From Mesorhabditis belari (Eukaryota; Nematoda; Chromadorea; Rhabditida; Rhabditidae), in assembly GCA_958450365.1 (NCBI GenBank), contig CAUEEP010000387.1:1-64000 (forward strand): a stretch of DNA of 64,000 bases, read 5' to 3'. The notes below the pieces were generated by a model. That model was not told where the DNA came from and made no database searches. It saw nothing but the letters and a program-made list of their open reading frames with translations. Within the stretch, counting starts at the first letter, position 1, and every line of letters starts with the position of its first letter. Shown here piece by piece: positions 59,780 to 64,000 of the stretch. A program made the translations under genes and the position numbers.

Positions 59780-60150
59780 AGAAGATAGGCCTCTACAGAA
59801 GATAGGCCTCTACAGAAGACAGGCCTCTACAGAAGACAGGCCTCTACAGAAGACAGGCCTCTACAGAAGACAGGCCTCTACAGAAGACAGGCCTCTACAG
59901 ACGATAGGCCTCTACAGACGATAGGCCTCTACAGACGATAGGCCTCTACAGACGATAGGCCTCTACAGACGATAGGCCTCTACAGAAGACAGGCCTCTAC
60001 AGACGATAGGCCTCTACAGACGATAGGCCTCTACAGACGATAGGCCTCTACAGACGATAGGCCTCTACAGAAGACAGGCCTCTACAGAAGACAGGCCTCT
60101 ACAGAAGACAGGCCTCTACAGAAGACAGGCCTCTACAGAAGACAGGTCTA
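59780..60150. repeat. Tandem 17-bp CAGAAGACAGGCCTCTA array
   Basis: About 22 copies, highly uniform. Two variants, AGAAGACAGG and AGACGATAGG, occur in runs rather than mixed, which suggests recent block duplications. The period is 17 bp, so no frame is kept. Confidence 0.95.
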
Positions 60151-60289
60151 CAGATTCTAGAGTTCTGCAAGTCTGGTACAACTTATTGTTAGAATCAAAG
60201 CAGGATTAGGGTTGTTTCAATGGGAATTTATGCTAGGATAGGCAAAGTCAGACAACAGTTAGATCCTGACTTGGGTCTAAAGTTTGAGA

Positions 60290-60540
60290 CCTAGGTTTCA
60301 GCCAAGTTTTGGTCTAGAATCTAGCCAAGTTTTGACCTAGATTCTAGAGTTTTGACCTAGATTCTAGCCAGATTTTGACTTAGATTCTAGCCAAGTTTTG
60401 ATCTAGTTTCTAACCAAGTTTTGACCTAGATTCTAGCCAAGTTTGAGACCTAGGTTCTAGCCAAGTTTTAATCTAGGCTCTAGTCAGATTTTGACCTAAG
60501 TTCTAGCCAAGTTTTGACCTAGTTTACAAGTTTCAAAGTA
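60290..60540. repeat. Tandem TTCTAGCCAAGTTTTGACCTAGA array
   Basis: About ten degenerate units of 23-25 bp. Non-coding. Confidence 0.85.
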
Positions 60541-63500
60541 TAGTTGAGACATATGGATTAGATGTCAAAATCAGAACAGAGACCCGGCATCAGAAAAAAA
60601 GAAATCAGCTTATGGAAAAGCATAAAAATGAATGAAATGAATACCTAAGAATTCGTCTTGGAATCTGGGCCAACAATTCCTAAATAAAGCCTCAAAATAA
60701 TAACAAAATACAAAATAATCAATCTAAGTTTCCAGAAAAATTCGATAAGCATCAAAAAAAACTTCTAGATAAGGTACAAGAAAAGGTTTCTTTGCTTGAG
60801 ATTGCTCTAGAGATGAGTCTTTGTAGTGCCTTGGCCTGTCCTTTCCCCTTTTTACTCACCCCTCCAATCTCTCCATATTTGAGCAAACACAAGTTGTGAC
60901 CTCTTCTCCTTTCTCCTCTTTTCTCATAAATGTTCTATAGAACATACTCCAAGATAAATAAAGCACAAGGCAAAATAGGCAATGATTGGCTTAGATTTTA
61001 AAAAAGATACGTAAAATGCGATTTAAGTTATCGTGTGCGTTCCAATTAAGAGATTAATTCTTAAAAAAGGTTAAGTAAACAAGAAAAACACAGAGGAAAT
61101 GAGTTGCAGAACGTTTGTTGGGTTGTTTATTAGGAATTTGCAGTGTAAATCAAGGAGGCAAGAAATGACATTTTCAAAAAATCTGGCTGGCTTGGATGGT
61201 TTGGATGAACAAACATATAGAGTTCAAGCTTATGGAACAGATTTTTGGCTGTCACGGGTACGTCAAGCTCTTGAGTAAGATTAGATCTCAGGTTTAGGTC
61301 AGATTCAGACCAGATTTAGGCCAGACTTAGACCAGACTTAGGCCAGCTATAAATCTAACCAAGAGAGCAGGGTAATGACTGACTTCTGGCTAAAATTTAG
61401 AACTAAAACCAGGCCAGGTTTATGCCTAACTCTTTAAATCTATAAATCTCTTATAGCTAGCTCTTGAAATTCATAAAGAACGAAAAAAATCGATAAGAAT
61501 AATTTCAGTTTTAGCTTTAAGATAAAACTATCTCTGCTAGCGGATAGGGGAGTTGGAAAAAAAAGGATCGCCGAATTGGTCACAGCTGCGCGGTCCAGAT
61601 GTGAATAGGGATGGAAAAGAAAAAGTTTGGCAAAAAAAAAAAGTGGCTAAAGAAAGATTTTCTCTATACCAAAATTCACAAGTTTTTCATTTTGAATCTA
61701 GAAAATTTTCGATTTCGATCAAAACCTTAAGCAGCTGGGATCAAGAAAAAACGTAAACCATTCTCATTTGTGCGTTCCAGAATTCCCAAAAAAAACATTA
61801 GATTTTCAAATTTTTATATAGAAAACGTTTAAAATTTAAAGGGAATAAGATTTTTGAGAAATTTTGAGAGATTTTACTATGAAATGTGATTATGTAAGAA
61901 TGAAAATTAGTAGTGTGCGTGCCAGAATGACATAAAATGAGAACAAATAAGATTGTGAGTGTGTTGAAGGCTTTAAAAATGTTTAGAAATCGATCTAGAC
62001 AACTGGATCAGTTAAATGCAAATTTTTTTTTTCTAAGAAATCGTAAATCTAAAGAAAAATGATAGGAACGCGTCTTGGAGATCTATCAATAAGAGATAAT
62101 AGATTGAATGGAGGAGAGTTTTGAGAGAAAGAGAAAAGGGGAATGGTGCAAGATGGTGACCTTTCTTGTGGAAGGGGTAAGGAAGGGACAGGGCACAGAT
62201 AAGCGATAATAATTGCGATTGGAGTGGAGGTGGGATGAGAAAAAGATACTAGCTTCGCGCATAAGTCTTGACCAGTTTTTAGAGTTCTTAGAAATCAGTA
62301 ATGCGTCCATTGATCCATGGTTTGTTTTGGGTGAACCAGAATTACGGCTACAACAGATTACAGCCTTTACAGCCGCAATCAATTCAAAAACCCTAAGTCT
62401 TATATAGAGAATTAAAGCCTGGGTTCTTGCCTACATTTCTGTATCAAAAGATCTTTGATTGGAGTTTTGCAGCCCATTTTTCAGATCCTCAAAGAGCTCA
62501 ATCCAACCAGTCTCCGGCACACTTCGATTTTTAGCTTTTTTCTATTGTTCGCGATCTCTTTTAGATCTTAGATCCAACCACTCGCTTCTCTTTTCATCAA
62601 CAACATCACTTTGCTGATCGATTTCTTGAACCATGCTTTGGAGCAAGGCCCTGGTCTGGCCTCTGAACTTGGCTTTGCGCCTAGCTTGGCGTTTCACCTA
62701 ACTTGGCCTCATGATCAACCAAAAACTGCCCAGCCGAACCAGAATCTCAGGCCAAGATCTAGCTTAACTTTTTAGGTGACTTGGCTTTAGCCTGAAATAC
62801 TACTCACTATCAGACAGAAGCCTAATTAGGATCTGATTCAAGCTGAGAAATCTATCGACTCTAATCAGACCAGCTTGGAGTCAGATTTGACTTTTGGTTT
62901 ATGAAAGTCAGCTCAGTCAGATGAAAGCCAATCAGAATCAAATTCTAGAGTTGACTTGCTAGCTAGAAAGCTAGCTAGCACACCTAGCTAGAAATCAAAT
63001 TGAATCACCAATTTTCAAGGTACATGTAAGATTTTCAAATTGGCAATGTTTAAATTGACAATGTTCAAATTGACAATGTTAAAATATTATCGTAAAGCTG
63101 TTTTAAGTCTGGTTTGGTTGTGTCGAAAAATATAGTTTTTGCGAGAAGCCCTTTCCCTGATCAATGTGTTGATCGAGGAAAGGGGAAAAGAAATGAACGG
63201 GACAAGGAGAGGGATGACTCACCCCTCTAGCAAATCCATCAACCACAATAGACAGAGACAAAAAGTCTTTACCTTTACAATCAATCACACAGACAATTCA
63301 GTGTGATTCGATGGTTCAATTACCCAACTTTCTTTTGGTTAAATGCTTCGAAAGTTTGTCTAAAGCTAGAGATTCAAAGCTATAAGCCATAAAATAAAGC
63401 TGAAACTTGTATAGTTAAGGAAAGCTGGCTGTACTGCTGACGGTACTTCTTGAAAGGTTTTAACATCTTTTGGAATTGTAGTGAATGAAAGATCATCTTC

Positions 63501-63729
63501 AAATAGTTCAATCGTGTTGTCCACGAGAATTTAAAACCGTGTTTAAGCTAGAAGTATAACACACAAAACCCTAACCTCATTTCAAAACTCGACAATCAAA
63601 ATCGTTTTCAAGCTCAATAAACGCCAGTTTAGAGTACACTTCTTTGAAAACAATTTCTAAATTAAGTAGATTATTAGCACAAAACACAAAAGCATCATAT
63701 AAAATCGTTTTTCTCTAATTTGAGCTATC

Positions 63730-63995
63730 AACAACAACAACGGCGGACGGATCTTCTTTTGCTTACAAAGTACGCTTACCTATTCGACTCAACTTCTCAA
63801 CTCGTTCAGCGGGAAGAAAACTTTGCAAATGATTTCCATAGAATCGTCCAGCTCTGGAAAAGCATCTTTCGCGTTTAATACTTGTTCGCAGGATTGACAA
63901 AAACAAAAAGTCAATCGAAAACAACAAATAAACCTTTTCTCGAATAGGTAAGCGTACATTGCAAGCAAAAGAAGATCCGTTCGTTTCTTCGTCTC
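63730..63995. repeat. Inverted repeat at the window end
   Basis: GGATCTTCTTTTGCTTACAA and GCGTACTTTGTAAGC... at 63748-63792 match 63938-63992 in reverse complement (AATAGGTAAGCGTAC, GCAAAAGAAGATCCG). Arms are about 50 bp with a spacer of about 150 bp. It may continue past the window. Confidence 0.75.
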
Positions 63996-64000
63996 TTTTA

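Larger units (their letters stand above)
56875..64000. other. Region upstream of lam-2, repeats only
   Basis: I find no exon set, tRNA or transposase in these 7.1 kb. Scattered short frames overlap arrays or lack splice signals. The first 1 kb or so presumably holds the lam-2 promoter. The arrays are listed separately. Confidence 0.5.

Noticed and set aside
59780..60150. CRISPR-like regular repeat
   Set aside because: Contiguous 17-bp tandem units with no spacers, in a eukaryotic genome.

Overview
The window is nuclear DNA from a nematode, most likely a rhabditid relative of Caenorhabditis. The evidence is short introns ending in TTTTAG or TTTCAG, AT-rich intergenic DNA, interstitial (TTAGGC)n blocks (the nematode telomere repeat), Tc1-like transposon remnants, and protein-level similarity to C. 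elegans NUO-1 and LAM-2. I name no species.

Four conserved genes anchor the layout. nuo-1 (complex I 51 kDa subunit) runs on + from about 1.9 to 5.85 kb. A MICU-type EF-hand regulator of the mitochondrial calcium uniporter runs on + from 6.8 to 13.6 kb (13 exons, all phases consistent, 473 aa). An otopetrin-like proton channel runs on - from 29.0 down to 16.0 or 14.3 kb, with about 21 exons and two alternative last exons. lam-2 (laminin gamma) runs on - from 56.9 to 40.7 kb, with about 40 exons. The first two products act in mitochondria, the third at the plasma membrane and the fourth in basement membrane. They do not form an operon or pathway that I can see.

Between the otopetrin gene and lam-2 (29.8-39.4 kb) is an accessory region. 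Two inverted arms of about 2.7-2.8 kb each carry an F-box-like gene, a tRNA-Cys and a tRNA-like gene. The spacer of about 3.1 kb holds a copied lam-2 exon plus degenerate SNF2-helicase and PARP fragments. A Tc1-like remnant follows. Smaller inverted repeats occur at 0.4-1.0, 2.6-3.2, 16.5-16.9, 52.9-53.7, 55.2-55.6 and 63.7-64.0 kb. Several of them enclose exon-like DNA or carry tRNA promoter boxes.

Most of the remaining sequence is intron and intergenic DNA packed with tandem arrays and a dispersed motif, TGACATCCAG. The 7.1 kb upstream of lam-2 holds no gene that I can support.

The strongest leads are the exon-capturing inverted repeats, the mutually exclusive otopetrin last exons, two GC-AG introns and an 18-nt microexon, telomeric repeats inside a gene, and two single-base frame problems that may be assembly errors.
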